A stretch of DNA of 64,000 bases from Molossus alvarezi (GCA_037176705.1 CM073885.1:162616290-162680289), one strand, 5' to 3'; shown: positions 1 to 12,254, numbered from the stretch's first letter. Numbers and translations are program-made. Notes: generated from the letters alone by a model not told the origin.

Positions 1-1393
1 GGTATATTGGCCTGTAGTTTTCTTTCTTTGCTGTGTCTTTTTCTGGTTTTGGAATTAGAATTATGCTGGATTCATAAAACGAGTTTGGAAGTCTTCTTCT
101 TCTTGAATTTTTTGAAATAGTTTGAGGAGAATGGGTATTAGTTCTTTGAATGTGCGGTAAAACTCCCCCGTGAAGCCATCTGGGCCTTGGCTTTTGTTTG
201 CTGGGAGAGTCATGATTACATCTTCCATTTCTTCTGTTGTTATTGGTCTGTTCAAGTTTTCTATCTCTTCCTGATCCAGTTTTGGGTGACTATGTGTTTC
301 TAGAAATATGTCCATTTCGCTTAGATTGTTGAATTTGTTGCCATATAATTGTTCATAGTAGTTGTTAAAGATCTTTTGTATTTCTGTGGTGTCAGTTGTT
401 ATCTCTCCTCTTTCATTTCTGATTTTGTGTATTTGGGTTCTCTCTCTTTGTTTCTTGGTGAGTCTAGCTAAGGGTCCATCAATCTTGTTTACCTTTTCAA
501 AAAACCAGCTCTTTGTTTTATTGATCCTTTGAATTGTTTTTTGGTCTCTATGTCATTTATTTCTGCTCTGATCTTTAGTATTTCTTTCCTTCTACTTGCT
601 CTGGGGTTTTCTTTTTGTTTGCTCTCTAGTTCTTTAATTTGTGAGGTTAGATAGTCTATTAGAGATTTTTCTTCTTTTTTGAGGTAGGCCTGTAGTGCTA
701 TGAACTTCCCTCTCAGAACTGCTTTTGCTGCATCCCATAGATTTGTGTTGTGGTGTCTTCATTTTCATTGTTTTCCAGGAAGTTTTTGATTTCTTCCTTG
801 ATCTCCTCGGTGACCCATTCATTGTTTAATAACATGCTATTTAGCTTCCATGTGTTCAAATGTCTTTGTATGTCTTTGTATCTTGCAATTGATTTGTAGT
901 TTCATGCCACTATGATCTGAGAAAATGCTTGATAAGATTTCAATATTCTTGAACTTGTAGAGACTTAGTTTGTGTCCTAACATGTGGTCTATCTTTGAGA
1001 ATGTCCCATGTGCACTTGAGAAGAATGTGAATTCTGTAGTTTTGTGGTGTAATTCTCTGTAGATATCTATTAAATCCATTTGGTCTAGTGCTTCATTTGT
1101 AGTCTCTGTTTCCTTGCTAATTTTTTGCCTAGAGGATCTATCTGGTGGTGTCAACAGGGTGTTGATGTCCCCTGCTATGATTGTACTGCTGTCGATTTCT
1201 TCTTGGAAGTCCTCCAGAAGATTTTTAATATATTTTGGTGCTCCTATATTGGGTGCATATATGTTTATCAAGGTTATGTCTTCCTGTTGGATATATGCTT
1301 TCAATATTACGTAGTGGCCTTCTTTGTCTCTAGTTATGGCCTTCATTCTGAAATCTATTTTATCAGATATGAGTATTGTACTCAGCTTCTGTA
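1..1393 (-). mobile_element. L1-1: 5'-truncated LINE-1, cut by the left window edge
   Basis: Read on the minus strand this encodes L1 ORF2 from within the endonuclease domain to the start of the reverse transcriptase. The stretch 837-1436 reads as an endonuclease with the segments [22 protein letters not shown] and FSKIDHMLGHK. Bases 61-315 give the RT entry with LNRPI and [16 protein letters not shown]. Frames change between the pieces (about 634-822), so ORF2 is broken. The match to the other L1 copies here stops near 1393, after DKIDFRMKAITRDKEGHY read backwards, so this copy lacks the endonuclease N-terminus, ORF1 and 5'UTR. The RT core and 3' end lie outside the window. Confidence 0.9.
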
Positions 1394-2145
1394 TTTTTAA
1401 ATGTTCAAATATGCAATTTTTATTGATTAAAATCAATAACTACTTAGATTAATATGTTTTCATTGAAGAATGGATCAAGACTAACACAGATAAAGAGAAA
1501 AATTCAAAAGAAAATCACAAAGTCAGGTACACCTTTTACTGAGAATCTGTTACATCTGCTTGTATGCAAGATTACAACAGAGCAAAAAGGAAAATTAATT
1601 TTAGGAGAAAAACATGACAGTGTGAATTGGAAAGCATTGTTTCTCAGAAATACAGAAACAAATGATAACAGTATGTAATTGAGGAAAACAAATTGAATAT
1701 AGAACAAATTTAGTACCTTCAGGAGAGGAAACGTGTTATTTTCACTACAGGAGAATATATATTTCAAATGTGGTAGGGAAATTCAGAAAATTAAGTATAT
1801 TGAGCTGTTACCAAAAAAATAAAAAGAGAAAAAATTTTTAAACAAAATAAAAGCAATTTAGCCACACAAACAAAATAAGGAAGGCATACCTAAATGCTGA
1901 ATTTCTAATCTTCTTTTTTTATTCCCATCTCTTATTCATTTCTGACATATTATTATATTCCACAAGAACAAATCTACACTTTCTTAAATCCCAAGATTTG
2001 CTCAACAGGCTCCTCTGTAAGATGATACCCTTATTCCCCCTCAGTAATTCTATTTGTAGTGGTCGTTCTCAAGGTTAGTCTACTGAAACTCAAAATTTGA
2101 GGGGCCTATAATAACAAGTGCTTATTTTTCTAAAAGGGTTTACTT
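1394..2145. other. AT-rich sequence with no recognised feature
   Basis: I see no repeat family, gene or structured element here. Short frames at 1454-1678 and 1504-1767 overlap on opposite strands, have no recognisable domain and look like chance. Confidence 0.5.
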
Positions 2146-3070
2146 TTTTAGAGCAGTTTTAGGTTCACAGTGAAATTAAGAGGAAAGCAGAGAGACTTTC
2201 CATATACTTGCCGCCCCTACTCACACAGAGCCTCAGCTCCGTCCCCCAACTGCCATTATCAGCATTGACCATGGCTCTGGCTGGTTTGGATCAGTGGTTG
2301 GAGTGTTGCCCTGAGAACCAAAGGGTTGTGGGTTCCATTCTTGGTCAAGGGCATGTACCTGGATTGCAGGTTTGATCCCTAGCCATGGTCAAGGTCGTGT
2401 GGAAGGCAACCAACTGATGTGTCTCTCTCACATTGATGTTTCCCTCTCTCTCCATCCCTGCTTTCCACTCTATCAAAAAACAAACAAACAAAAAATCAGG
2501 GGAAAAATATCCTTAGGTGATGATTAACCAAAAAAAAAAAAGCCATTCCCACCATGATGGTACATTTTTTACAACTGTGAACCTACTTTGACACCTCATA
2601 ATCACACAAGGGCCATGCTTTACATTAGTATTTATTCTTGCTGTTGTGCATTCTATGGGTTTGGTAAATGAATACTGACATGTACCAATTATTAGAGTAT
2701 TATGCAAAGTGTTTTCACTGTCTTAAAAATCTTCTGTGCTCCGCCTATTCATCTAACCTCTCCAACTCCTGGCAACCACTGATCTTTTACTATCGTCATG
2801 GATAAAACTATAGAGATAGTTTTCTCTTCTGGAATGCCATATATTTGGAATCATACAGTATGTATTCTTTCCAGATTGAATTCTTTTACTTAGTAATGTG
2901 GATTTAAAGTTCCTCCTTGTCTTTTCATAACTTGATAGTTCATTTCTTTTTAATGCTGTATAATATTCCATTATCTGGATGTACCCATTTATTTATCTAT
3001 TTACTTACTAAAGGACAACTTTGTTGCTTACAAATGCTTTTTATTTGCTTGTGCTCCATAAAGATACTGG
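2146..3070 (-). mobile_element. Ancient L1 3' end (ORF2 C-terminus plus 3'UTR), split by a SINE
   Basis: The minus strand at 2753-2971 translates to an L1 ORF2 C-terminal tail, MEYYTALKRNELSSYEKTRR, followed by KRSVVARSWRG. The left part (2146-2270 and 2544-2750) resembles the 3'UTR of older mammalian L1M-type elements. A VES SINE at 2271-2543 divides it. Divergence from the young L1s is high, so this is a much older insertion. The subfamily cannot be fixed without a library comparison. Confidence 0.75.
2271..2543 (+). mobile_element. VES-type bat SINE (S1)
   Basis: This is a tRNA-derived SINE in plus orientation. It has an A-box-like segment near 2283-2300, a B-box-like GGTTCCATTC near 2331, a middle region with CATTGATGTTTCCCTCTCTC, and a tail ending TCCTTAGGTGATGATTAACC plus A(12). 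Such elements are transcribed by RNA polymerase III and copied by L1 machinery. It sits inside an ancient L1 3'UTR. A clean target-site duplication is not visible. Confidence 0.9.
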
Positions 3071-5237
3071 GTGACTACATGTGTTCTGGGCCCTGTGGCC
3101 TCTGTGACCTGGAATCCACATGGTTTAGCATTACATAGCCCAAGCTGAAGGAATATCTCCAGAACATGCTGCTCTCATGGTTGAGGGGTGAAGCAATAGG
3201 GCTTCCTCGCAGTCAGACAATGACATTTATATTTTTTCCTTTGATGCAGCAAGTGTCATGTCCACTCACAGCCCACTGGCCAAAAATCTTTCTCATGACC
3301 CAGTGAAGCCATTGGATAGAAAAGCAAAAAAAAAAAAAAGAAGGGAAGACCAACCTAATTATGAATATATATTATTACCTATCACTGTGATTAAATTTTA
3401 AAAGAACAGGTTGATCCTTTTTTTTTTTATTTTTTATTACTGTATACTTTCTTTTTCTCTAAAAAAATTAGAGGAATTTTAGAGGTGGCCAGATTAAACA
3501 CATGCGCACTCATACATAGTGTACACAAACTCACACACAATTACCAAAGTCCATCTCCATTTTCAGTGTGACTAAAATGTTCAATAATTAACATTTGAAT
3601 ACCTAAAAATGAGACCTTTCTTTTTCAATGCTGATTGGATTAACAGACTGAAACAAGTATTGAGTGAGTACCTAGTGTGGGCTTAATAAATACAGGAATT
3701 GGGAGGAGAGTTTTTTCCATGAATATTATCTGTCACAAATCTAGAGTTGTTTTTAGTCCATGCTGAAAATTTTCAGCTTCAGTCACTATCAACTGCATAT
3801 TTCTTGGTAAGCTTGTTACCATCCACCAATCTCCAATGCAAGACAACTTGCATATCCCATTGATATCTCAAAGACATTATCTAAAACTTAAGTTTCAAAC
3901 ATGAACATTTAATATAGAAGTTTCTGAGCAGTATTTTGTAATTAATATTTTGAATAACATCATTAGTTGCATATTACTGCAAATTACTGTCAAACATTTG
4001 TCTCACTGCCATCCTGACCTATGGCCAAAAAAACTCAATTATGACTATAAAATGGATGTGGGAGATTTTAAACATGATTCAAACTAGAGATTTGCATAAA
4101 TTAAACATCACAAGCTTATAATTTAAGCACAGAAAAAATAAATGAAAAGAAACATTGGTACCAAAGCACTTCTCAAATAAAGAAAAAAAGTTAGAAAGTA
4201 TTGTTTTAAAGAAAATTGTGAAAGGAAATGAAGGCTTTGGGAATATCAGTATAGCAGGGGCAACATCTCATCTTTTTTATTTTCTATAAAGTGGCTTCTA
4301 GTGTGTTATGAATCATAATTCATTTTAGTAAATATTTCTAAGCTTGCTGATATGAATGTGAAAGAAAAATGATTGAGTTAAAAGTTATATGGGTTGCCCA
4401 AAAGGAATTAAAGTTTAATTTGACATTTATTGATCAGTAAAAAAAACAGCTAGTAAAGTGTCTTGAAAATTGGAGTGGTCTTGGAAATTGAATGTAATTG
4501 TTACCTACCTCAGTTCACTGGACCTATCTGATTTAGACTGCAACAGATAATAGGTCTGTGTGTCTTGCTAGAAGTAGCAATGCAGGTCATAGTAAGAGCA
4601 ATTGAGTCTCAGTTTATGTAGATATATCTTCAGCTATGGTTTACTGGAAAGAAAAATAGGGTTTGCTTGAATTACAGAGAAAAAGAAGGAAAGTGAGCCT
4701 CGGGTATCTCTAAATGAATGTGTTTCTTTGATCTCCTACATGGACAATTGGCAGACACCATGAATTATGGTGCCCTATATAAGTCACATGGCTCAGCAAG
4801 GGTGAAACCAAAGTCCAGGTTATACACGGACATATAGTGGGTTTCTTTAGATGAAATTCAACATACAAGTGGAATCAAGGTGTGAAACATAAGTGGCAGA
4901 AACACCGAGCTCAAGGTCCTGGAAATAAGATCCAAATAAACCAAAAGAACCAAATGTTGAAGTCTAGAGGGGGGAGCTTAGTAGAACCTAACATGAGGGT
5001 GTGGTTTCCTTTTCCTGGGCTGTTTTTAATAAAACAGGCTTGAACCTTTCTACTAGAATTGGAAAAGCCTTTGAAATTTAGTGGGACTTCCTTTCAACAA
5101 TTTATCAGGAGCACTTCAGGAATGATAGAGGTGGAATTAATGCATAAGTGAATTACAAAGTAGATTTTAAAAAATGAAGAAAACATGGGACAAGTGGGTG
5201 TAGAATATCCAGTAGTTTAAATAAAGGAGAAAGGGAG

Positions 5238-5240
<3 letters not shown>
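3071..5240. other. Mostly single-copy, AT-rich sequence, unassigned
   Basis: No family recognised with confidence. The segment 3080-3345 ends in A(14) and has the look of an old LTR or other mobile-element relic, but I cannot name it. Only short chance frames occur; the longest, 2917-3138, is antisense to L1. Confidence 0.45.

Positions 5241-5293
<53 letters not shown>
5241..5293. repeat. (TG)n microsatellite
   Basis: About 26 uninterrupted TG units. Alternating purine-pyrimidine tracts like this can adopt Z-DNA and are usually length-polymorphic. The minus-strand frame at 5153-5341 reading HTHTHT is a by-product of this repeat. Confidence 0.98.
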
Positions 5294-5296
<3 letters not shown>

Positions 5297-5489
5297 AGAA
5301 ACAGAGCAGTGCAAAGCTTTATAGCGGGCATGGTGTAACAAGAGCTATGTTTTAGAACAGAAGAAATTTAAAATCTGTGAATGTGCTAAGAGGAAACAGA
5401 CATTAGAGAAGGAGACTTTGAAGATATAGGAAAAAGCGGAGAAAAGCCCGTGAAACAACATCCTTGGCTTCTCTTTGCTGCTTGAGTCA

Positions 5490-6190
5490 CATTCATGGAG
5501 CCATATTTGGTGTCTGTTTTCCATCACAATTCACATCTGGTTCATCAGCAAATACTATCAAAATAGATCATGAATCTAACTACTTCTCACAACCTCTACT
5601 GCTGATGTTACTCACTCTAAGGACTGCTATAACCTTTCAACTGACCTCACACTTCCACACTTGACTTCCAAAGATCTTTTACTGCCATTCTGCTCTTCAA
5701 AAGGTACAATGGCCTCCCATCATGCTGAGAAAAACAAAAGCACTAGGCCTTATGTGCTAGGATTCCTGCCTGTCTCTGCAGGTGTTTGGTTTGTTTGTTG
5801 TGTTGTTTTGTCACATTCACTCCCACTTTAGTCAAGCCATATGGCTTTTTTACATTATCTTTAAGCATGTCTTTTGCATTTGTCCTTCCACAAGCCTGGT
5901 TAACCATAAAGCTCACTCCTCAATTCTTTCAGGATTTCATCCAAATACTAGCTTTTCAGACAAGCTTTCCCTGATCAGAAGAATCACTCTCTAGCATCTT
6001 ACCCCACTATGTTTTTCTTTATACTAGTTTTCACTACTGGACATTATAATATCTGTTTACACAATTATATGGTTGGTATTTACTATACTACCCCAACAAG
6101 AGCAGGGAATTATTCTGTGTGATATTTGACTAAATGATCAGCACCCAGAAGTTTATACATTAAGTGGCCAATTTTAAGGAGGGGAAAAAA
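5490..6190 (+). mobile_element. LINE-2 (L2) relic, 3' half
   Basis: The wording matches the typical L2 3' region in order: CTACTTCTCACAACCTCTAC at 5580, then AATGGCCTCCCATCATGCTG near 5709, then TTTCCCTGATCAGAAGAATC near 5965 and CAAGAGCAGGGAATTATTCT near 6096. It is heavily mutated, as expected for a family that stopped moving before placental mammals diversified. No coding capacity remains. Confidence 0.6.
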
Positions 6191-6627
6191 ACTTAAATAA
6201 AAATAAATTATGAAAATGAATATTTATTAAAAGTGAAAGAATAAGCACAAACTTTTATTTTTAATTATTTTGGTCAGATTTATTACAGTATAAATTTTAT
6301 AGAATATAAAATTCCCTAATTTTAAGTGTACCATTTTATGAGTTTTGTTGACTGTATAAAGTCTTAAGATATCCACCACAATCACAATATTACCTCCAAA
6401 TCTGTCCTTAGGCCTCGTTATAATGTATCACTTAATATCCTCCCTGGCTCTCCCAGACCCTGTCAACATCTAATCAGGTGTTGACCACTGTAGTTTTACA
6501 TTTAAAAAAGTGCTTATGAATGGAATCAGATGTAGTTTATTGTATCTGGCTTCTTTACTCATTGTTTTAAAAACGAGTCAATGTTGTGACTTAAATCAAT
6601 TGTTCCTTTCCTTTTTAATCTCTTATT

Positions 6628-6985
6628 CTTTGAGACGACATGGAGGGAACTAGAGAGTATTATGCTAAGTGAAATAAGCCAATCAGAGAAAGACAAATAT
6701 CACATGATCTCACTTATTTGTGGACTATAAAGAACAAAATAAACTGATGAACAAAATAGACCCAGAGATATAGAAGTAGGGTACAGACTGACAAATTTCA
6801 GAAGAGGGGGTTAGGGGGTAGGGACAAGATAAGCCAAAGACCTTATATGTGTATATACCTAACCAATGAACATAGACACAATGTAGAGGGTGGGGGGAAG
6901 TGGGATCGAGAGGAGGGTGTCAGTGGCTGAAAAAGGACAAACATCTGTAACAAAAATAAATTAATAAATAAAAATAATAATAAAT
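6628..6985 (+). mobile_element. L1 3'-terminal fragment, plus orientation
   Basis: About 350 bases of L1 end sequence. It contains the antisense of segments seen in the minus-strand L1s, for example AGTATTATGCTAAGTGAAAT and CACATGATCTCACTTATTTG, and ends in an A-rich tail of AAATAAATAA units. It is the only recent-looking L1 piece in the window on the plus strand. It is severely 5' truncated and carries no coding potential. Confidence 0.8.
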
Positions 6986-6995
6986 AAATAAATAA

Positions 6996-7196
6996 GTTTT
7001 TATCGATTTTTCAGAGAGAGGGGAAGGGAGAGAGAGAAACATCAATGTGAAAGAGCAACATCAATCAACTGCCTCTGCATACCCCCTACTGGGGATCGAG
7101 CCTGCAACCCTGGCATGTGCCCTAAACAGGAATCCAACTGGGACCTCTCATCCATGGGATGATGCTCAATCCACTGAGCCACACCAGCAAGGCATG
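6996..7196 (-). mobile_element. VES-type bat SINE (S2)
   Basis: A reversed VES SINE: the GAGA body lies at the left and the tRNA-like head (CCACTGAGCCACACCAGCAAGG) at the right, near 7171-7193. It directly follows the A-rich tail of the plus-strand L1 fragment. The sequence just right of it (TGTTCCTTCCTTTTTA, near 7196) resembles TGTTCCTTTCCTTTTTA near 6601. That suggests a shared target-site duplication around the L1-fragment plus SINE pair. Confidence 0.88.
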
Positions 7197-7497
7197 TTCC
7201 TTCCTTTTTATTGATATGAGCATTTCACTGTGTGCATATACCTTAGTTTCTAATTTTTTACCATTTCATCAGTAGGCAGACATTTGGAATCTTATTAGTT
7301 TTTGGCTATTACAAAGTGGCATTGAACAATCACATATGAGTCTTTGTACCTTGTAGTGGCATCTATATGTCATATAGTCAATGCATATTTAACTTTACAA
7401 TGAACTTCAAAATTGTCTTGCAAAGTGCTTTCACACCAGGAAAGTATGCATATCACCTTTGCTCTCCATTCTCACCAACAATTAATAGTTGAAGCCT

Positions 7498-7703
7498 CAC
7501 CCAGCTGGTGTGGCTCAGTGGACTGAGCATCATCACATAAACTGAGAGGTCTGGGCACATGCCCAGGTTGTGGGCTCCCCAGTGGGGGGCGTGCAGGAGG
7601 TAGCCGATCGATGTTTCTCTCTCACATCGATGTTTCTATCACTCTCTCCCTTCCTCTCTCTCTAAAAAAAAAAAAAATCAATTAAAAATACAAAACAAAA
7701 ATA
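7498..7703 (+). mobile_element. VES-type bat SINE (S3) with target-site duplication
   Basis: Full SINE with head CAGCTGGTGTGGCTCAGTGG, CT-rich body and a tail of A(14) followed by TCAATTAAAAATAC. It is flanked by a 12-base duplication, T(A/G)GTTGAAGCCT, at 7486-7497 and 7704-7715, with one mismatch. Its tail is of the simple AATCAAT type and lacks the longer TGAGGATAA extension seen in other copies. Confidence 0.92.
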
Positions 7704-8639
7704 TGGTTGAAGCCTTTAAAATGTTTGTCATTCTAGTAAGTGTGTCAAGATACCTTGTTGCGAGTTTAATGCATTTTTCTAATGACTAATGATGCTTAAC
7801 ATTTTCCCTGTGATATTGTCTTGCATTTATCTTCTTTGGTGAGACTTCTGTTTATACTTCTGGACACTCCTCATTGCTAGTATATAGAAATATAATTGAG
7901 ATATAATAGTTTCGTAGACATCTAGAAAGAAGTCGCTTTATGAGTATGTGTCCTGCAAATAATTCTCCCTCTCTGTATAAGGCTTATTTCTTTTATTTGC
8001 TTGCAATTATTCAATTTGTCCAGCATCATTTGCTGGAAGATTACTTTTTTCTCATTGAATTGCCTTGTTCTTTTGTTGAAAATCAAATATATGGATTTTC
8101 TATTCTATTCCATTGATCTATACATTAGTCTTTGTGATCATATTGTATTGTTATATTTATTATTAAATTATAGCAAATCTTAAAGATGAGTAATATGAGT
8201 CCCCCAATTTTATTTATTTTTTAATGTTTTCTATAAGTCTTTGACTTTCACTATATCTTTAGAACCAGGTTGTTAATTTCTACAAAACAAAAAAAAACCT
8301 GCTGGAATTTTTATTTGAATGGCTTTGATCTATGGTACTTCAGCTTAGTATTTCAAGGAAATATGATCACTAGACCATGCCAGAATCAAACACTAGAATA
8401 AGACCCTGACCCAAGAGAAGTTAACTGTAGTATCAGGTTTGTCCTCTAATCTGTAACATGTTTCCAAAATGTGCCAGTCCTCTCTCATCCATTTTCACTA
8501 GTAGAAAATCAGCTCAGTTCATCCTCTATGAGGACATTCTGCTGGTTTTCCTTCTCTGAACTCTGCCTGACTCATCTGTGTCAGAGTTAAACATATACTT
8601 ATCGCTAACCATTCTTTATGTGAGTTTGTCTTCACTGTC

Positions 8640-8775
8640 AAACTGTAAAGGTTTTCAGGGAAGGGCATCATATTTTTTATACTTTTCACAGGAATTAGTA
8701 CCTCACTAGTTATTTTGTCTGCAATACATGTTCTTGTTAATGGGTGAATGGAGAAATGGATGGATGGAGGTAAAA
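8640..8775 (+). mobile_element. Probable L2 or MIR 3'-end fragment
   Basis: The order of AACTGTAAAGGTTTTCAGGG, a CACAG/TACCT-like stretch and a terminal GGGTGAATGG resembles the 3' end shared by L2 and MIR elements. Divergence is high, so the call is tentative. The minus-strand frame of 116 residues across this spot (8519-8869) has no recognisable domain. Confidence 0.4.
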
Positions 8776-10839
8776 AGACTGATTTAGTCCTAGGGTTTCT
8801 ATACTCAGAGGAAATATATAAGACATCACTGGAGGGCCAGCTGATACACAAAATCAAACATATGCACAAAAGAAGTTGTATTTCCTAGAAGCATTCTGGG
8901 CCTCAACTATATTCATGCATCATTCTTTCTTGACATCTTTACATCACAATATCCTTTACTCTTTCATTGTGAGACTATTTGTGACATCCCTAATTTGGTG
9001 CTATATCCTTTAATCTATTGTTCCCAGTATTTTCATGTTATAATTTTCTATTGCCCTTTCTCCTTATTGTTGCTATTTGGCTTACTTAAATTGGTGAATT
9101 TGAATCATTATGCATATGAGATTCATAACAATAATGGCCTTGATTGTTAACAAGTGTTTATTCTGATTTTATTAGGAATAATTTTATGATGATGTTGAAC
9201 TATAGAAATGTGTGAATTTGTTGTGGGACTCACAAGACAAAACCTTTGAAACTGTTGCCAAAAGCATGAGTAAACAGCTAGCTTCTTTTAAAATCCCTTG
9301 CTAAAATAAACATACAGGTTGATAAATAAAAGTACTAAGGCAAGTTTTCACCTATAGGAGATAAAGTAATGTGATATTCAGTCTAGTGTTTCCAGATGAA
9401 AATTGTTCTAGGAGCCCCCTAAATACATTTTATTGGGTTCTTTAAAAGAATATCTCACCCACTATGTTAGAATAACCATGATTCTTTTTTTTTTTTTTTT
9501 TTTTTGCCCTTAGAGACACTAGACAAATGGCTATAATGCACAGAAGGAGTTTGTTGCATGACCTAAGAACATGTTCAGATACACAGGTTACTGAAAAGGT
9601 CATAATTATACCCAGGTACAGGAATCTAAGACGTGTATGTGAATAACAACTGGTCTCAAAAATCAATAAAATGAAAGATTAGTGACAAAGATATAGAGCT
9701 AGAGCACAACATGATGGCTGGCCTTAGAGCTAGTGAGCTGTTGTATATGAGAATTTCCTTTGACTGAAGTATTTGATTAGATCGTCCAGTTAGATCCCAG
9801 CAGCAAACAAGATGCCAAGATATTAGTCAGTAAGCTTGCACATTGCCAATTTCCAAGGATTCTGTGATGAAAGAAATGTATAATGCTTTTCCGATTACTA
9901 AAATAGATATTAGTTTTTAAAATGTAAGCCAAGAAATAAAAATTGGGGGGAATTGCTGTTTTGCTCTTGTGACCAACAACTGTGAAGTCTCTATTAAAAA
10001 TGTTGACCTCATTGCATTTTTGGCTTCTTAATATATATGCTGAAAATGATAATGTGGAATAATTCCTGAGGTCATGGCAATTAGTCAGCATTTATAAAAT
10101 GCTTTAAAATGTGATTGGCAATGAGTCAGTAGATTGGTCCAAATAGGATGAATATAGACATTCTGTGTGTACCCTGTCTAGCTCCCACATTGTCTTGAGC
10201 GGATGATTGACTGCTGCTTTGCCATCAGGGAAAGGAAAGCAACAGCCCCATCTAAATGTGAAAGAGCAACCCTGAGCAGCACCATCTGGAGTCTGATGGA
10301 ATAGGGAACTTATGGCGATGTGCACAGTGGGTTCACTGTCCCTATTAGTCCCCTCCTGCCTTCTTTCCCTCTTCTGCCTTGCAGGCTGGTTACAATAAGG
10401 GGTGAAAGAGTTGTGTCTTGGAAAGGAGCACAAGGGCCATTTCTTGGATGAAGACAATGAACCTGGTAAGTGGATGAATAGAAATTAATTAATTTATGAC
10501 AACATTGAAGTCTTTTGGCGTTGAAGCATGCCCACTTCTATCACTTGCATTTTCTAAACGCAAGGGTAGAAATTGATTGCCAGGGAAGTTCATTGTCCTA
10601 AGAGAACAAATGTTTGTAAAGGTACTCTACAGTGTAAACACAGGGCCTACATACTATGAAACAAAGATCACAGTTGTGATGGTCTATGCCAATGTAACTA
10701 ATAAATGGAAAAAAAATGAATTATTACTTGAAACAGTTAACTTTAGATCAACGAAGAATTAGAAAACAAAAAGACTTTATTTTATTTGATTTGATTCATT
10801 CTATTTCTCTAATAGTATTATTTATGTAAATCTAAGTTT
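8776..10839. other. Unassigned sequence with a poly-T tract
   Basis: No gene or repeat family recognised. A T tract lies at about 9484-9505. The minus-strand frames 9777-10091 (104 residues) and 10104-10457 (117 residues) are the longest frames in non-L1 sequence. They show no domain, no splice-site pattern and no conserved composition that I can see, so I do not call them genes. Confidence 0.45.
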
Positions 10840-10851
10840 CTGACATATTAT

Positions 10852-11079
10852 TTTTTAAATATGTTTTTATTGTTTTTTTTGTTTTTTTTAGAGACAGAAA
10901 GGGAGAAAGAGAGAGAGAGAAACATCAATGTGAGAGAGAAACATGGATCAGCTGCCTCCTGCACACCCCCTACTGGAGATTGGGCCTGAAACCTGGGCAT
11001 ATGCCCTGACCAGAAATCAAACCCAGACTTCTGAGTTCATGGGATGATGCTCAATCCACTGAGTCACACTGGCTGGGCA
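10852..11079 (-). mobile_element. VES-type bat SINE (S4) with perfect duplication
   Basis: Reversed SINE with a T-rich tail region at the left, a GAGA body, and the tRNA-like head (CACTGAGTCACACTGGCTGGG) at 11058-11078. The 12-base target-site duplication CTGACATATTAT is perfect, at 10840-10851 and 11080-11091, which defines the borders. Confidence 0.95.
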
Positions 11080-11119
11080 CTGACATATTATATTCATTAT
11101 GCCTAAAGAATCTATTTTT

Positions 11120-12246
11120 TGCAAGAATGGTTTGGTGATAATAAATACCCTCCAGTTTGTTTGCTGTGGGACGTCTATTTCTCCACTCTTGAAGGATAAT
11201 TTTGCTGGATACAGAAGACTATGACTTGTTATTATTGTTTTTTACTTATAACATGTCAAATATTTTACTTCACTCTCTTCTTGCCTGCATGGTTTCTAGT
11301 GAGAAGTCCTATGTAATTCTTATCCTCCTTGCTCTAGAGATAAGAATGCTTACACTCTGTAGTTTCTTTAAGATATACTCTTTGTCTTTAGCTTTCTATA
11401 GTTTGAATATAATATGCTTAGGTGGGGATTATTTTTGTTTGTATTTTAATACTGCTTGGTGCATGCTGGTCTCTGAGTTTTCTCTGTTTGTTAGTTTGGA
11501 AAATTGTCAAGCAATAGCACTTCAAAAATGCCTTCTATTCTGTTTTCTACTTCTTCTCCTTCTGGTATTTGAATCGTGTGTATGTTATACCTTTGAATTC
11601 ATCCCTAGTTCTGGAGTGATCTGTTGTTTATTTTATTTCACTTTTTGCACTCTTTTATTTTTGGGAAGTATCTATTGACATGTGTTCAAGTTCACTGATT
11701 CTCTCTTCAGCTATTTACTGATGGACATGACCAGCAAAAACATCCTTCATTTCTACTACAGTTTTTTATATATATATATTTTTTCCTAGCTATTTTAGTG
11801 TGTCTATGTTGGTATAACAGATGATCATAGACTGGATAGCTTAAACAACAAACATTTATTTCTCACAATTTTGGAGGCTGAGTCTGAGATTGGAGCACCA
11901 GCATGGCGGGGTTCTTGGTGAGATCCCTTTTTAAGACAGTGATCTTGTTGTGTCTCAAATGGCCCAGAGCAGAGAAAAGCTAGCTCCCATCCTCTTCTTA
12001 TGAGGACACTAAATCCCATCACAGGGGCTCCACTCTGACCTAACTATGTCCCAAATACACCACCTCCAAATATCATATTAGGGATTCAACATATGAATTT
12101 TGTGATGGCTCAAACATTTAGTCCATAGAACTAGCATTTCTTGTTGATTCAACAGTTTCTAAATTTCTATTTGCATTGCCCATCCATTTTTGCATATTGT
12201 TTATACTTTCCATCTGCCCTTGCTATGTTGATCATAGTTATTTTTT
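11120..12246 (-). mobile_element. Ancient L1 or half-LINE ORF1 relic
   Basis: Read antisense this follows the old mammalian ORF1 layout. GAAGTCCTATGTAATTCTTA (11301) corresponds to the RNA-binding core. CTTCTCCTTCTGGTATTTGA (11551) precedes it. CTATGTTGATCATAGTTATT (12224) ends the N-terminal side. Only ORF1-like sequence is seen, with no ORF2 beside it, which fits a HAL1-type element, but a truncated L1 cannot be excluded. An MLT1 LTR interrupts it at 11801-12130. The plus frame at 11202-11678 is an antisense artefact. Confidence 0.6.
11801..12130 (-). mobile_element. MLT1-type LTR (ERVL-MaLR) relic
   Basis: Solitary old LTR in reverse orientation. Diagnostic blocks, in order: AACATTTATTTCTCACAATT, TTTGGAGGCTGAGTCTGAGA, CTTCTTATGAGGACACTAAA, CCACCTCCAAATATCATATT and ATTCAACATATGAATTTTGT. 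These are the familiar antisense landmarks of MLT1 elements. No internal viral genes are present, and the length (about 330 bases) fits a degraded solo LTR. The minus frame at 11825-12022 within it is meaningless. Confidence 0.8.
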
Positions 12247-12254
12247 AAAAATGT

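Larger units (their letters stand above)
6255..8340 (-). mobile_element. Ancient L1 (L1M-type) relic, broken by three later insertions
   Basis: Three collinear pieces remain: 6255-6617 (3'UTR and ORF2 end), 7212-7497 and 7704-8340 (ORF2 C-terminal half). Diagnostic wording includes TTCTATTCCATTGATCTATA near 8104 and AACCTGCTGGAATTTTTATT near 8296, which are antisense L1 ORF2 segments. The gaps hold a plus-strand L1 3' end, a minus SINE and a plus SINE. No intact frame is left. Confidence 0.75.

Noticed and set aside
4390..4440. Mariner-like end (GGGTTGCCCAAAAGG)
   Set aside because: No matching inverted end or TA-flanked partner found nearby.
5153..5341. Histidine/threonine-repeat protein
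   Set aside because: Translation of the (TG)n microsatellite.
8519..8869. Minus-strand frame of 116 residues
   Set aside because: It overlaps a probable L2/MIR tail and shows no protein-family motif.
10104..10457. Minus-strand frame of 117 residues in non-L1 sequence
   Set aside because: No domain, no neighbouring exon-like frames, no splice or promoter context; the length is within chance expectation for 64 kb.
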